Assembly (NCBI GenBank): GCA_036384795.1
Contig: DASVLP010000033.1
Location: forward strand, 1 to 64,000
From: Andeanibacterium sp036384795
GTDB lineage: Bacteria; Pseudomonadota; Alphaproteobacteria; Sphingomonadales; Sphingomonadaceae
Direction: 5' to 3'
DNA length: 64,000 nucleotides
Shown: one piece after another, positions 42,177 through 50,760 of the stretch
Layout of the letters: every line of letters begins with the position of its first letter
How positions within the stretch are numbered: position 1 is the first letter of the stretch
Program-made: the position numbers and the translations under genes
The notes under the pieces: model-generated
The model's input: only the letters and a program-made list of their open reading frames with translations
What the model was told of the DNA's origin: nothing
Database searches by the model: none

Positions 42177-42429
42177 TGCCGCTGTTCCGTATTTTGCCGC
42201 GGCGACCCCCGCCGCGCGGCGGTCTTGCCCAAGAGCTTCCGCGAACACAAGGGCGGCCTGCCGCGGGACCGCGCTGTTCCGGCGCGAATTCGCGCCCGGG
42301 CGAGAGTGCCGTCCTTCAGCCTGGCGGACAGGGTGGGATTGTCCTTCGGACGTCTCCGCGCTGCGCGCTTCGACTCCGAACCCTTGGGTTCTTTCCGAAC
42401 CGCCGTCCTTCAGCCTGCCGGGGGCAGGC
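42177..42429. other. Non-coding spacer between the radical SAM gene and tRNA-Ser
   Basis: 253 bases with no credible gene. It holds the partial tRNA-Ser duplication (42308-42340) and short inverted repeats such as GAACCCTTGGGTTC and TTCGGACG. It also contains a hairpin after the tRNA (42412-42430). No promoter motif stands out. Confidence 0.6.
42322..42340 (-). pseudogene. Duplicated 3' end of tRNA-Ser
   Basis: This 19-base stretch is identical to the last 19 bases of the neighbouring tRNA-Ser gene, including the encoded CCA. The next 14 bases downstream also match the tRNA's own downstream flank (GGCTGAAGGACGGC), apart from a 14-base hairpin block present only at the intact gene. No cloverleaf can form; it is a remnant or recombination scar. 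Confidence 0.72.
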
Positions 42430-42430
42430 T
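42412..42430 (-). terminator. Hairpin at the 3' end of tRNA-Ser
   Basis: AGCCTGCC (42412-42419) and GGCAGGCT (42423-42430) form an 8-base-pair stem with a 3-base loop beginning at the A of the encoded CCA. There is no T tract, so it may be a processing or weak termination signal. This block is missing from the duplicated copy. Confidence 0.5.
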
Positions 42431-42519
42431 GGCGGACAGGGTGGGATTCGAACCCACGAAGGACTTGCGCCCTTGGCGGTTTTCAAGACCGCTGCCTTCA
42501 ACCACTCGGCCACCTGTCC
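42430..42519 (-). tRNA. tRNA-Ser (anticodon UGA)
   Basis: A 90-base class II tRNA with encoded CCA. Acceptor stem GGACAGG pairs with CCTGTCC and the discriminator is G, as expected for serine. D-arm GGCCGAGTGGTTGAAGGC; anticodon loop CTTGAAA within GCGGT/ACCGC stems gives UGA; a long variable arm; T arm GTGGGTTCGAATCCCAC. It reads UCA and, with wobble, other UCN codons. Confidence 0.96.
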
Positions 42520-42636
42520 GCTGGAAGTGGCGGCTAGCGCGCCATTTTCGCTTTGTCACCTCGTGACTCGGGCGGCGATAGACGATACGCCAACGCAACG
42601 AGCGCGAATGCGCCTGGGGAGAGGAGCGAGAGCACA

Positions 42637-43533
42637 ATGAACAGGTTCACCATTGCCGCGCTGGCGATCGTCGCCACGCTGGGTTGGGCGGCGCCCGCTT
42701 CGGCGCAATTCTTCGGCGGCGGGCCTTGCGATCGCGGCGATCTTCAGCAGGTGGCGGAAAAGTACATTCAGGCGCAGCGCGACGGCAAGCCCGGCGATCT
42801 GCCGTTCGGCAACGAGTGGGTCGACTACAAGGAGAACAACCAGGTCTCCACGATGTACAGCGGCGGGATCATCGGCAAGCCGCAGAAGATCGACTGGTAC
42901 CGCCTGATCCTCGATCCCGACGAGTGCAAGTTCATGGCCGAGATCATCATCACCGATCCGGCCCACCCTTACGTGCTGGCGACCCAGGCGAGCGTCGCCG
43001 GCGGGACTGCGATGGGGCCGTTCGACACGATCGTGACCGACGCGGGCGACTGGCTGTTCGATGCGAATTACACGCTGAAATACGCGAAGTCGGAAGATTG
43101 GTCGGTAATCCCTGAGGCCGAGCGCAACACCCGCAAGGAATTGATCGCCGCGGCCGACGCCTATCTCAATTCGTTCAAGGACAAGAGCATCCAGGTGCCA
43201 TGGGGCACGCCGTGCGACCGGCTGGAAGGCAGCGCCTACACCGGCAACGGCTCGCCCACCGACAGCTGCAACGTCGGCGTTCCGGAGGGGGTCGACCTGG
43301 TGAACCGGCAGTACGTGGTCGACCCGACGATCGGCGCGGTCGACGTGTTCATGGACTTCGGCAAGAACCAGCGCGCCGACAGCCACCTGTTCCGCATCGA
43401 GCACGGCAAGATTCGCTACGTCCACACCGTGACCAACTGCGGGGATTCGGATAACTGCGGCTTCGATTCGTTCAAGAAGATGCTGGAAAAGAACCCGAAA
43501 ATGCATCCCGACCTCGTCGCCAAGGCGGGGTGA
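42637..43533 (+). CDS. Secreted protein of unknown function
   Basis: 298 residues. A clean signal peptide (MNRFTIAALAIVATLGWAAPASA) targets it to the periplasm or beyond. The mature protein has Cys pairs (GGPCDRGD, DECKFMAE, TPCDRLEG, DSCNVGV, NCGDSDNCGF) that could form disulfides. Parts such as GAVDVFMDFGKNQRADSHLFRIEHGKIRYVHTVTNC recall the beta-strands of SnoaL-like proteins, but I do not recognise the family with certainty. It is flanked by tRNA-Ser and a lytic transglycosylase gene; the ribosome site GGGGAGAGGAGCGAGAG is strong. Confidence 0.82.
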   Translation: MNRFTIAALAIVATLGWAAPASAQFFGGGPCDRGDLQQVAEKYIQAQRDGKPGDLPFGNEWVDYKENNQVSTMYSGGIIGKPQKIDWYRLILDPDECKFMAEIIITDPAHPYVLATQASVAGGTAMGPFDTIVTDAGDWLFDANYTLKYAKSEDWSVIPEAERNTRKELIAAADAYLNSFKDKSIQVPWGTPCDRLEGSAYTGNGSPTDSCNVGVPEGVDLVNRQYVVDPTIGAVDVFMDFGKNQRADSHLFRIEHGKIRYVHTVTNCGDSDNCGFDSFKKMLEKNPKMHPDLVAKAG

Positions 43534-43591
43534 GGCCACGGCTCGGCTCGGCGGCCTTCACCGGGCGCGCGGCATGTGACAGGATGGCCGC

Positions 43592-44626
43592 ATGAAACTT
43601 CGTGCCCCGTTCCTCGCACTCGCGCTGCTCGCCTGCCTGGGGCCGTTGGCTCCCCAGGCCCGGGCCCAGGTGGCGCCCGGCGAGCTTTCGTTCGACGCGT
43701 ACCTCCAGCTGCTTGCCGCGAAGGCGCGCGCGGCGGGGGTGAGCGAGGCGACGATCCAGTCGATGACCGCCGGCCTGACGCCGAACGACCGGGTGATTGC
43801 GCTCGACCGCTCGCAGCCGGCGGGGCCGCCCGGAAGCGGCTTTCCCCCGCTCGCGCCGTACCTTGCGAGCCACATCGACCGCGCGCGGATCGACCAGGGG
43901 CGGGCGATCTACCAGGCTTCCGCGGCTCAGGCCGCGCGGATCGAGCAGACTTACGGCGTCCCGGCGAAGATCGTGATCTCGATCTGGGGGCACGAGACCG
44001 CTTACGGCAGCGTCACCGGCGACTTCGACCTCGCGCGTTCGCTGGCCAGCCTCGCCTGGGAGGGACGCCGGCGGGACCTGTTCGAGACCGAATTCGTCGA
44101 CCTGCTGAAAATGGTCGACAGCGGCGTCCCGCGCTCGCAGCTCCACGGCAGTTACGCCGGCGCGTTCGGCAACCCGCAGTTCCTGCCCAGCGTCTACTTG
44201 CGCCTTGCGGTCGATGCCGACGGCGACGGGCGCAAGGACATCTGGAACGACCGGGCCGACACGCTGGCCTCGATCGCGAACTACTTCCGCGACGCCGGCT
44301 GGCGCGCCGGCCAGCCGTGGGGCGTAAGAGCGAGCGTGCCGCCAGGCTTCGACGTCGGCGCGTGGCGCGGCAAGCTGATGGCACCGACCTGCCCGCGCGT
44401 GCACGAGCGTTTCAGCCAGTGGAAGACGGTCGCCGAATGGCGCCGGCTGGGCGTCGTGCCGCAGGCGCCGATCGGCGAAACAGTGTTAACCAGCCTGTTC
44501 CAGCCCGACGGTCCGGGCACTCGCGCGTGGCTCTTAACCGGGAATTATAGGGTTATCCTCGAATATAATTGCTCGAACTACTACGCTATGAGTGTGGGGT
44601 TGCTTGCAGATGAGATTGCCCAGTGA
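43592..44626 (+). CDS. Lytic murein transglycosylase (MltB family, SLT type 2)
   Basis: 344 residues with a signal peptide (MKLRAPFLALALLACLGPLAPQARA), so a periplasmic peptidoglycan lyase; the lone Cys15 is inside the hydrophobic core and not a good lipobox. The catalytic Glu lies in KIVISIWGHETAYGSVTGDFD; FGNPQFLPSVYLRLAVDADGDGRKDIWN is the second signature and binds Ca in relatives. Its stop lies within the next gene (17-base overlap), so the two cell-wall genes are coupled. Confidence 0.93.
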   Translation: MKLRAPFLALALLACLGPLAPQARAQVAPGELSFDAYLQLLAAKARAAGVSEATIQSMTAGLTPNDRVIALDRSQPAGPPGSGFPPLAPYLASHIDRARIDQGRAIYQASAAQAARIEQTYGVPAKIVISIWGHETAYGSVTGDFDLARSLASLAWEGRRRDLFETEFVDLLKMVDSGVPRSQLHGSYAGAFGNPQFLPSVYLRLAVDADGDGRKDIWNDRADTLASIANYFRDAGWRAGQPWGVRASVPPGFDVGAWRGKLMAPTCPRVHERFSQWKTVAEWRRLGVVPQAPIGETVLTSLFQPDGPGTRAWLLTGNYRVILEYNCSNYYAMSVGLLADEIAQ

Positions 44627-45743
44627 CCGGCCGTTCGGCCGTTTCTTTCCGCTGATCCTCGCCACTGCACTGGCCGGCTGGACCGGCCCTGCCGCAGCGC
44701 GCGATGCCGGTCCGCCCCCGGCGAAACCGACCGGCCCGGCGGCCGACTATCCGGTGGTCGTCGGCGAGCCCTATACCGCCGGCGGGGTGAGCTTCACCCC
44801 CGAGGACAAGCTCAACTACGACGAAGTCGGCTATGCCGCGATCGATCCGAAAGGCGGAACCGCGATCTCGGGTGAGCACCACACCTTGCCGCTGCCGAGC
44901 TACGTCGAGGTGACGTCGCTCGACACCGGCAAGACGATCCTGGTGCGGCTCGAGCGGCGCGGGCCGATGGACGGCACCCAGCTGATCGGGCTCTCGCCGG
45001 GAGCGGCGGCGCAACTCGGGGTGAGCGCCGGAGCACCGGTGCGCGTGCGGCGGGTCAATCCGCCCGAGCAGGAACGCGCGTTGCTGCGCGAAGGCAAGCG
45101 GGCCCCGGCGCGGATCGATACGCCGATGGGGCTGGTCAACGTGCTGCGTCGCAAGCTTCCGGGCGGGGCAGGGACCTTGGCCGCCGCTTCGTCGACCGAC
45201 CTGACGGCCAAGCCGGCTCCGGCTCGCCAGGCGCCCGCGCCTGCAGCTGCGCCCGCTGCCGGCCCAGCTTCTGCGGAGCCTGCATCGCAAGCCGTTGCGG
45301 CAAGCGCGCCGCCGCCGTTGCCTCCGCTCGAGCCGACCGGCGCGGCCAAGCGGGACATGAAGCCGGTCACCGCGACCATCCGCAGGCCGGGGGAGCCCGA
45401 TTTCCCGTGGATCGCGACGTCGCAGAAGGCGGCGCCAAAAGAGCCGCAGAAGGCGCCGGCGAAGCAGGCTGCCGTGCCGCCTGCAGCCAAGCCCGCTGCG
45501 AAGGCCACTGCCGCCCCTGCCACCGTCGCGTCGGGCAAAGGGTTCGTCGTCCAGGCGGGAGCGTTCTCGACGCGCGAGCGTGCGCAAGGCGTCGCCAGCA
45601 GGATCGGGGGCTCGGTCAGCAGCGCCGGCAAGCTCTACCGCGTGCGCACCGGCCCGTTCGGCTCGCGCAAGGACGCCGAAGCCTCGCTCGCCAAGGTCAA
45701 GGCCGCCGGCTACGGGGACGCCCGAATCTATCCGACCGGCTAA
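44610..45743 (+). CDS. RlpA-like septal ring protein with SPOR domain
   Basis: 377 residues. Signal peptide to about residue 30; an RlpA-like double-psi barrel (GEHHTLPLPSYVEVTSLDTG, LVRLERRGPMDG); a long Ala/Pro/Lys-rich linker (about 190-310); and a C-terminal SPOR domain (FVVQAGAFSTRERAQGVASRI...YRVRTGPF) that binds denuded septal peptidoglycan. The usual NDRGP motif reads LERRGP, so the lytic activity may be altered. ATG at 44610 is preferred; GTG at 44592 is further inside mltB. Confidence 0.87.
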   Translation: MRLPSDRPFGRFFPLILATALAGWTGPAAARDAGPPPAKPTGPAADYPVVVGEPYTAGGVSFTPEDKLNYDEVGYAAIDPKGGTAISGEHHTLPLPSYVEVTSLDTGKTILVRLERRGPMDGTQLIGLSPGAAAQLGVSAGAPVRVRRVNPPEQERALLREGKRAPARIDTPMGLVNVLRRKLPGGAGTLAAASSTDLTAKPAPARQAPAPAAAPAAGPASAEPASQAVAASAPPPLPPLEPTGAAKRDMKPVTATIRRPGEPDFPWIATSQKAAPKEPQKAPAKQAAVPPAAKPAAKATAAPATVASGKGFVVQAGAFSTRERAQGVASRIGGSVSSAGKLYRVRTGPFGSRKDAEASLAKVKAAGYGDARIYPTG

Positions 45744-45803
45744 CCGTCCGCGCTGCTCGCAAACCGTTGCCGCGCTCGCGTGATGGCGTGCTAGGTGGCT
45801 GGC

Positions 45804-46439
45804 ATGAGCGGACGATTCATCGCGCTGGAAGGCGGCGAAGGGGCGGGCAAGTCGACCCAGGCCCGCCTGCTCGCCGACGCGCTGCGGGCGCGCGGGCTTT
45901 CCGTCGTGCTCACGCGCGAGCCCGGCGGCACCCCCGGCGCGGAGGCAATCCGCTCGTTGCTGCTCCATCCGCCGCACGAAGGGTGGGGCGCGCAAGCCGA
46001 GGCGCTGCTGTTCGCCGCGGCGCGCGCGGATCACGTCGAGAAGCTGATCCGCCCCGCGCTGGCCGAAGGCAAATGGGTGATCTGCGACCGGTTCATCGAT
46101 TCGACGCGCGCCTACCAGGGCGGGGGCGGGGGCCTTTCTGACGCAGATATCCTCGCGCTGCACCGGGTCGGCAGCGGCGGGCTGCTGCCGGATCTGACGA
46201 TCCTGCTCGAAGTGCCGCCGAATGTCGCCGAGGCGCGGCTCCAGGCGCGCGACGGGGATGCCAGCGACGCGATCGGCGGGCGCGACGCGGCTTACCACGC
46301 GCGCGTCGCGGCACGCTTCGCGCAGCTCGCGCAAGCCGAACCGGATCGCTTCGCAAGGCCCCGCACGACCGGCACCCGCGAGGAAACGCACGAGCAGATC
46401 ATCGCCGCGCTCGCACCGCTGCTGGAGCGCGCCGCGTGA
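45804..46439 (+). CDS. tmk: Thymidylate kinase
   Basis: 211 residues; phosphorylates dTMP to dTDP. P-loop FIALEGGEGAGKSTQARLL; the DR motif WVICDRFIDSTRAYQGGG; REPGGTPGAEAIRSLL near the dTMP site; the lid region ARDGDASDAIGGRD. Begins MSGRFIALEGG at 45804; a GTG nine bases earlier is possible. The stop overlaps holB by 4 bases, starting a tmk-holB-metG-tatD-MBL operon common in alphaproteobacteria. Confidence 0.96.
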   Translation: MSGRFIALEGGEGAGKSTQARLLADALRARGLSVVLTREPGGTPGAEAIRSLLLHPPHEGWGAQAEALLFAAARADHVEKLIRPALAEGKWVICDRFIDSTRAYQGGGGGLSDADILALHRVGSGGLLPDLTILLEVPPNVAEARLQARDGDASDAIGGRDAAYHARVAARFAQLAQAEPDRFARPRTTGTREETHEQIIAALAPLLERAA

Positions 46440-47389
46440 CCTATCCGGGGCACGAGGCGGCCTGGCGCGAGTGGCGCGCGGCGCTCGCCGGCACGCGCAT
46501 GCACCATGCCTGGCTGCTCGCCGGCAAGCGCGGCATCGGCAAGCTCGAGTTCGCGCTCGCCGCCGCGCGCGAGCTGGTCGCCGAGCAAGGCGTGCGCCAG
46601 CCCGCCGAGCACCCCGACATCATCGTGCTGACCAATCTCCCCGCAAACGCCGACGAGGAAAAGAAGAAGGCCGAGGGCAAGCCTTACCAGACCAAACGCA
46701 ATATCGCGGTCGACCAGATTCGCGAGATGCAGCAGCGCCTGACCACCCGGCCGACCCTCGGCGCGCGCCGGGCGATCATCGTCAATCCGGCCGACGATCT
46801 CGAAAAGAGCGCCGCGAACGCCTTGCTCAAGAGCCTCGAGGAGCCGCCGGCCGGCAGCTTCTTCCTGCTGGTCAGCCACCGCCCCGGACGGCTGCTGCCG
46901 ACGATCCGCTCGCGCTGCCGGCTGGTGCGGTTTCCCGAAGCCGCCGACGACGAAGTCGAAGCATTCCTCGCCCGCGAGGAGCCCCAGGCCGACCCCGAAA
47001 CCCGCGCGCTGGCGGTCAGCGCCGCCGAGGGGTCGCTGCAGGTCGCGCGCGAGTTCGTCGAGCAGCAACTCGCGCCGCTGCACAAGCTGATGCGTCGCAT
47101 CCTGCACGAAGGCGATCCGGGCTTCGAGCTGCGCGGCGCGCTCGCCGATGCGATCGGCACCCGCCCGGCGCGCGAACGCCAGCTCGCGGCGATCGACCTT
47201 GCCCGCGCGGTGCTGGCGCGCGAGATGCGCATGGCCCCGCGCGGGCGGCTGCCCGCGATCATCGAAGCGCATGCCGAGCTCAACCGCCTCGCGGGTCAGG
47301 CGCCGACCTACAATTTCGATCCGGGGCTGCTGGTGATGGAAATCGGCAGCTTGCTCGCCTCGGCGGCTGCCCCTAGGGAAACCGCCTGA
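46436..47389 (+). CDS. holB: DNA polymerase III delta' subunit
   Basis: 317 residues from GTG at 46436; part of the sliding-clamp loader. AAA+ signatures: HAWLLAGKRGIGKLEFA (a degenerate P-loop), IIVNPADDLEKSAANALLKSLEEPPAGSFFLL (Walker B replaced, sensor region) and TIRSRCRLVRF (SRC motif). The zinc-module cysteines of E. coli delta' are absent. The loop NADEEKKKAEGKPYQTKRNIAVDQIRE is a usual alphaproteobacterial feature. Confidence 0.94.
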   Translation: MTYPGHEAAWREWRAALAGTRMHHAWLLAGKRGIGKLEFALAAARELVAEQGVRQPAEHPDIIVLTNLPANADEEKKKAEGKPYQTKRNIAVDQIREMQQRLTTRPTLGARRAIIVNPADDLEKSAANALLKSLEEPPAGSFFLLVSHRPGRLLPTIRSRCRLVRFPEAADDEVEAFLAREEPQADPETRALAVSAAEGSLQVAREFVEQQLAPLHKLMRRILHEGDPGFELRGALADAIGTRPARERQLAAIDLARAVLAREMRMAPRGRLPAIIEAHAELNRLAGQAPTYNFDPGLLVMEIGSLLASAAAPRETA

Positions 47390-47426
47390 ACCTTCGTTGC
47401 AGCGCTAGAAAGGCGGCGGACCGGCG

Positions 47427-48986
47427 ATGGCCGATCCCTATTACATCACCACCGCGATCTCGTATCCGAACGGCCCGCCGCACATCGGCCACGCCTATGA
47501 GGCGGTCGCGGCCGACGTGATCGCGCGCTTCCAGCGCCTCAGGGGCCGCGAGGTGCGGTTCCAGACCGGTACCGACGAGCACGGCCTGAAGATGGCGCAG
47601 AAGGCGCGCGAGCTGGGCAAGCAGCCGCTCGAGCTGGCGAGCGAGATGAGCGCACTGTTCCGGCAGATGTGCGACGGGCTCGACGTCTCGTACGACCGCT
47701 TCATCCGCACCACCGAGGCCGACCACCACCGCGCCAGCCAGGCGATCTGGCAGGCGATGGAGAAGAACGGCGACCTCTACCTCGACCGCTACGAAGGCTG
47801 GTACTCGGTGCGCGACGAGGCCTATTACGACGAGGGCGAGCTTGTCGCGGGTGAGGGCGGCGAGAAGCTTTCTCCCCAAGGCACGCCGGTCGAATGGACG
47901 GTCGAGGAAAGCTGGTTCTTCCGCCTTTCGGCCTATCAGGACAAACTGCTCGCGCTCTACCGCGAGCATCCCGAATTCATCCAGCCCGAAAGCCGGCGCA
48001 ACGAAGTGCTGCGCTTCGTCGAGGGCGGCTTGCGCGACCTGTCGGTCAGCCGCACCAGCTTCGACTGGGGGGTGAAAGTCCCCGGCCACGAAGATCACGT
48101 GATGTATGTGTGGGTCGATGCGCTTACCAATTATCTCACCGGTCTCGGTTATCCCGACGATACGGCGGAGGTGGCGAAGTTCTGGCCCGCCGACTTGCAC
48201 CTGATCGGCAAGGACATCGTGCGCTTTCACACGGTCTACTGGCCGGCGTTCCTGATGAGCGCTGGGCTCGCGGTGCCGAAACAGGTGTTCGGCCACGGTT
48301 TCCTGCTCAACCGCGGGCAGAAGGAGAGCAAGTCGCTCGGCAACGTGACCGATCCGATGCAGCTCGCCGACCGCTATGGCGTGGACGTGCTGCGCTATTT
48401 CTTCGTCCGCGAGGTCACCTTCGGACAGGATGGCAGTTATTCGCTCGAAGCCATTGTAACCCGGGCGAATGCCGAGCTCGCCAACAGCTTCGGCAATCTC
48501 GCGCAGCGCACCCTTTCGCTGATCTACAAGAACTGCGATGGCCACCTGCCGCCGATCTTCGGGCACACCGAAGCCGATGATGCTCTGTTCGAGGAAGTGG
48601 CGCGGGCGGTGCGCGAGGAGATACCCGAAGCGTTCGAGCGCCTTGCATTGAGCCAGGCATGCGAGGCCTGGATGCGCGCGGTGTTCGCCTGCAATGCCTA
48701 TATCGACGAGCAGGCGCCGTGGGCGCTCCGCAAGACCGATCCCGAGCGGATGAAGACGGTGCTCGCGACGCTCTATATCGCGATCGTCCAGCTCGCGGTG
48801 GCGATCTCGCCGGTGATCCCGGGATCGGCCAAGAAGCTGCTCGACGCGATGGGCTTCGATCCGGCTTTGCGGACCCTCGAAGGGATCCATTCGCACTGGT
48901 ATTCACCGCTGGCGGAAAGCGGTTACCGGCTGGCGCAGCCGGTGGGCGTTTTTCCGCGGCTCGAATTGCCGGAAGAAGCGGCGTGA
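47427..48986 (+). CDS. metG: Methionyl-tRNA synthetase
   Basis: 519 residues, class I. HIGH motif in YPNGPPHIGHAYEAV, KMSKS-loop variant KESKSLGN near residue 299. The connective peptide lacks the zinc knob cysteines, and there is no C-terminal tRNA-binding (Trbp111) domain: this is the shorter alphaproteobacterial form. It follows holB by 37 bases and its stop overlaps the tatD start (TGATG). Confidence 0.97.
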   Translation: MADPYYITTAISYPNGPPHIGHAYEAVAADVIARFQRLRGREVRFQTGTDEHGLKMAQKARELGKQPLELASEMSALFRQMCDGLDVSYDRFIRTTEADHHRASQAIWQAMEKNGDLYLDRYEGWYSVRDEAYYDEGELVAGEGGEKLSPQGTPVEWTVEESWFFRLSAYQDKLLALYREHPEFIQPESRRNEVLRFVEGGLRDLSVSRTSFDWGVKVPGHEDHVMYVWVDALTNYLTGLGYPDDTAEVAKFWPADLHLIGKDIVRFHTVYWPAFLMSAGLAVPKQVFGHGFLLNRGQKESKSLGNVTDPMQLADRYGVDVLRYFFVREVTFGQDGSYSLEAIVTRANAELANSFGNLAQRTLSLIYKNCDGHLPPIFGHTEADDALFEEVARAVREEIPEAFERLALSQACEAWMRAVFACNAYIDEQAPWALRKTDPERMKTVLATLYIAIVQLAVAISPVIPGSAKKLLDAMGFDPALRTLEGIHSHWYSPLAESGYRLAQPVGVFPRLELPEEAA

Positions 48987-49762
48987 TGCTGATCGATTCG
49001 CACTGCCACCTCGAATACGAAGGCCTGGTCGACCAGCAGCAGGCCGTGCTCGAGCGGGCGCGGGCGGCCGGGATCGGCGGGATGCTCAACATCTCGACCC
49101 GGCGCAACGAGTGGGAGCGGGTGGTCGGCACCGCAATGCGCGAGCCCGATGTGTGGGCGAGCGTCGGGATCCATCCGCACGAGGCCGACGCCCACGCCGA
49201 TCTGGGTGCGGCGGCGTTGCTGGAAGCGGCCGAAAACCCGCGGGTGATCGGGCTGGGCGAAACCGGCCTCGACTATTATTACGATCATTCCGACCGTGAC
49301 ACGCAGCAAGCGCTGTTCCGGGTCCACATCGGGGTCGCGCGCGAAACCGGCCTGCCGGTGATCATCCACACCCGCGATGCCGAAGCCGACACATTGGCGA
49401 TCCTGCGCGAAGAGAAGGAGCGCGGCGCGTTTCCCGCGCTGATCCACTGCTTCACCGCTTCGAACGAGTTCGCCAAAGGCGTGCTCGAGTTGGGCCTGAC
49501 GATCTCTTTGTCGGGCATCGTGACTTTCAAGAGCGCCGCGCAACTGCAGGAAACGGCGAAGGAAATCCCGGCGGACCGCCTGCTGGTCGAAACCGACAGC
49601 CCGTTTCTCGCGCCGGTGCCGCACCGGGGGAAACCCTGCGAGCCGGCGTTCACCGTCGACACCGCGAGGTTCGTCGCCGGACTGCGCGGAGAGGAATTCG
49701 AGGCGTTGGCCGAGACGACCACGCGCAACTTCTTTGCGCTGTTCACGAAAGCGAGCGCGTGA
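48986..49762 (+). CDS. TatD-family metal-dependent hydrolase
   Basis: 258 residues, TIM-barrel amidohydrolase-like nuclease. Metal ligands His6 and His8 in LIDSHCHLEY, then GLGETGLDYYYDHS with the bridging Glu, IIHTRDAEADT, IHCFTAS and LLVETDSPFLAPVPHRG. E. coli TatD acts as a 3'-5' exonuclease in DNA repair. GTG three bases upstream is an alternative start. Overlaps the next gene by 4 bases. Confidence 0.94.
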   Translation: MLIDSHCHLEYEGLVDQQQAVLERARAAGIGGMLNISTRRNEWERVVGTAMREPDVWASVGIHPHEADAHADLGAAALLEAAENPRVIGLGETGLDYYYDHSDRDTQQALFRVHIGVARETGLPVIIHTRDAEADTLAILREEKERGAFPALIHCFTASNEFAKGVLELGLTISLSGIVTFKSAAQLQETAKEIPADRLLVETDSPFLAPVPHRGKPCEPAFTVDTARFVAGLRGEEFEALAETTTRNFFALFTKASA

Positions 49763-50526
49763 AGCTGCGAATGCTCGGCAGCGGAACGTCGACCGGGGTG
49801 CCCCGGGTCGGCAACGAATGGGGCGAATGCGATCCAAACGAGCCGAAGAACCGGCGCACCCGCGTGTCGATCGTGGTCGAGAGCGCGGAAGGTTCGCGGT
49901 TGCTGGTCGACACTTCGCCCGACTTGCGCCAGCAGCTGCTCGAAAACGACATCGGTCGGATCGACGGGGTGTTCTGGACCCACGACCACGCCGACCACTG
50001 CCACGGGATCGACGACTTGCGGGTGCTGCGCTACGGTCGCAACGCGCCGCTGCCGGGGTTTGCCTCGGCCGATACCGCCCATCGGCTCCGCCAGCGCTTC
50101 AGCTACGTGTTCTCGGGCCAGTACGGGTACCCGACGATCGTCGGGATCGAAGCGCTCGAGCGTCAGCGGCTCCACGCGGGCTTCGCGCTGCGGTGGTGCC
50201 AAATGGCGCACGGGCCGACCGAATCGACCGGTTTCCGCTTCGAGGCAGACGGAAAATCAATCGTTTACGCGACGGATTTCAGCGCGATCTCAGAAGAGAT
50301 GGTCGCAACCTTCCGCGGCGCGGACATCCTCGTCAGCGATTGCCTGCGGCGCGAGCCGCATCCCACGCATGCGCATCTCGCCATGGCGCTCGAGCTGGCC
50401 GAACGCTGCGGCGTACGGCGCACGGTGCTGACGCATCTCGACAAGAGCATGGACTACGCCGAACTCCAGGCCGAGGTGCCGGCCGGCGTGCTGGTCGGCT
50501 ACGACGGGCTCGAGCTGACCGCCTGA
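49759..50526 (+). CDS. Metallo-beta-lactamase fold hydrolase (PhnP-like)
   Basis: 255 residues from GTG at 49759. Metal site HDHADH at 75-80, a further His in MAHGPTESTGFRFE, Asp in YATDFSAIS and a late His in VLTHLDKSMDY. Opening block MLGSGTSTGVPRVGNEWGECDP, with the Cys of the extra zinc site, matches PhnP-type phosphodiesterases rather than RNase Z. Substrate probably a small cyclic phosphate or nucleotide. Member of the tmk operon. Confidence 0.9.
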   Translation: MKLRMLGSGTSTGVPRVGNEWGECDPNEPKNRRTRVSIVVESAEGSRLLVDTSPDLRQQLLENDIGRIDGVFWTHDHADHCHGIDDLRVLRYGRNAPLPGFASADTAHRLRQRFSYVFSGQYGYPTIVGIEALERQRLHAGFALRWCQMAHGPTESTGFRFEADGKSIVYATDFSAISEEMVATFRGADILVSDCLRREPHPTHAHLAMALELAERCGVRRTVLTHLDKSMDYAELQAEVPAGVLVGYDGLELTA

Positions 50527-50693
50527 TGCGTTTCGACTGGGCCTCGGTGGTGTTCCTGCTGATGGCTTTGCTGCTGCCGGTCAGCGCATTGGCGCGGCGC
50601 AAGCTCGATTGGCGCAAGGGCGCGGTGATGGCGTTGGCGTGGATCGGGATATTCGGCCTGGTGGCGCTGTTCATCACGGCCGTGCGGGGTTAG
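50526..50693 (+). CDS. Small two-helix membrane protein
   Basis: 55 residues: two hydrophobic segments (WASVVFLLMALLLPVSALA and GAVMALAWIGIFGLVALFITA) joined by a basic turn ARRKLDWRKG. Its ATG overlaps the upstream stop (TGATG), so it is translated with the operon. Function unknown. Confidence 0.75.
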   Translation: MRFDWASVVFLLMALLLPVSALARRKLDWRKGAVMALAWIGIFGLVALFITAVRG

Positions 50694-50723
50694 CGCGGCT
50701 GAGCGGCCTCCCTATCATTTAAC

Positions 50724-50737
50724 ATAATATATATTAT
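50724..50737. promoter_or_regulatory. AT-only perfect palindrome upstream of mazG
   Basis: ATAATATATATTAT is a 14-base perfect palindrome within an AT-rich patch (50713-50740) also containing TATCATTTAAC and TTATCAT, 23 bases before the mazG start. It could be a regulator site or a promoter core; no known consensus fits without mismatch. Confidence 0.45.
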
Positions 50738-50760
50738 CATTCCAAGGTATCGCAACGACA

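Noticed and set aside
42341..42411. A second degraded tRNA between the two Ser copies
   Set aside because: GAACCCTTGGGTTC looks T-arm-like but no other arms or acceptor pairing can be found.
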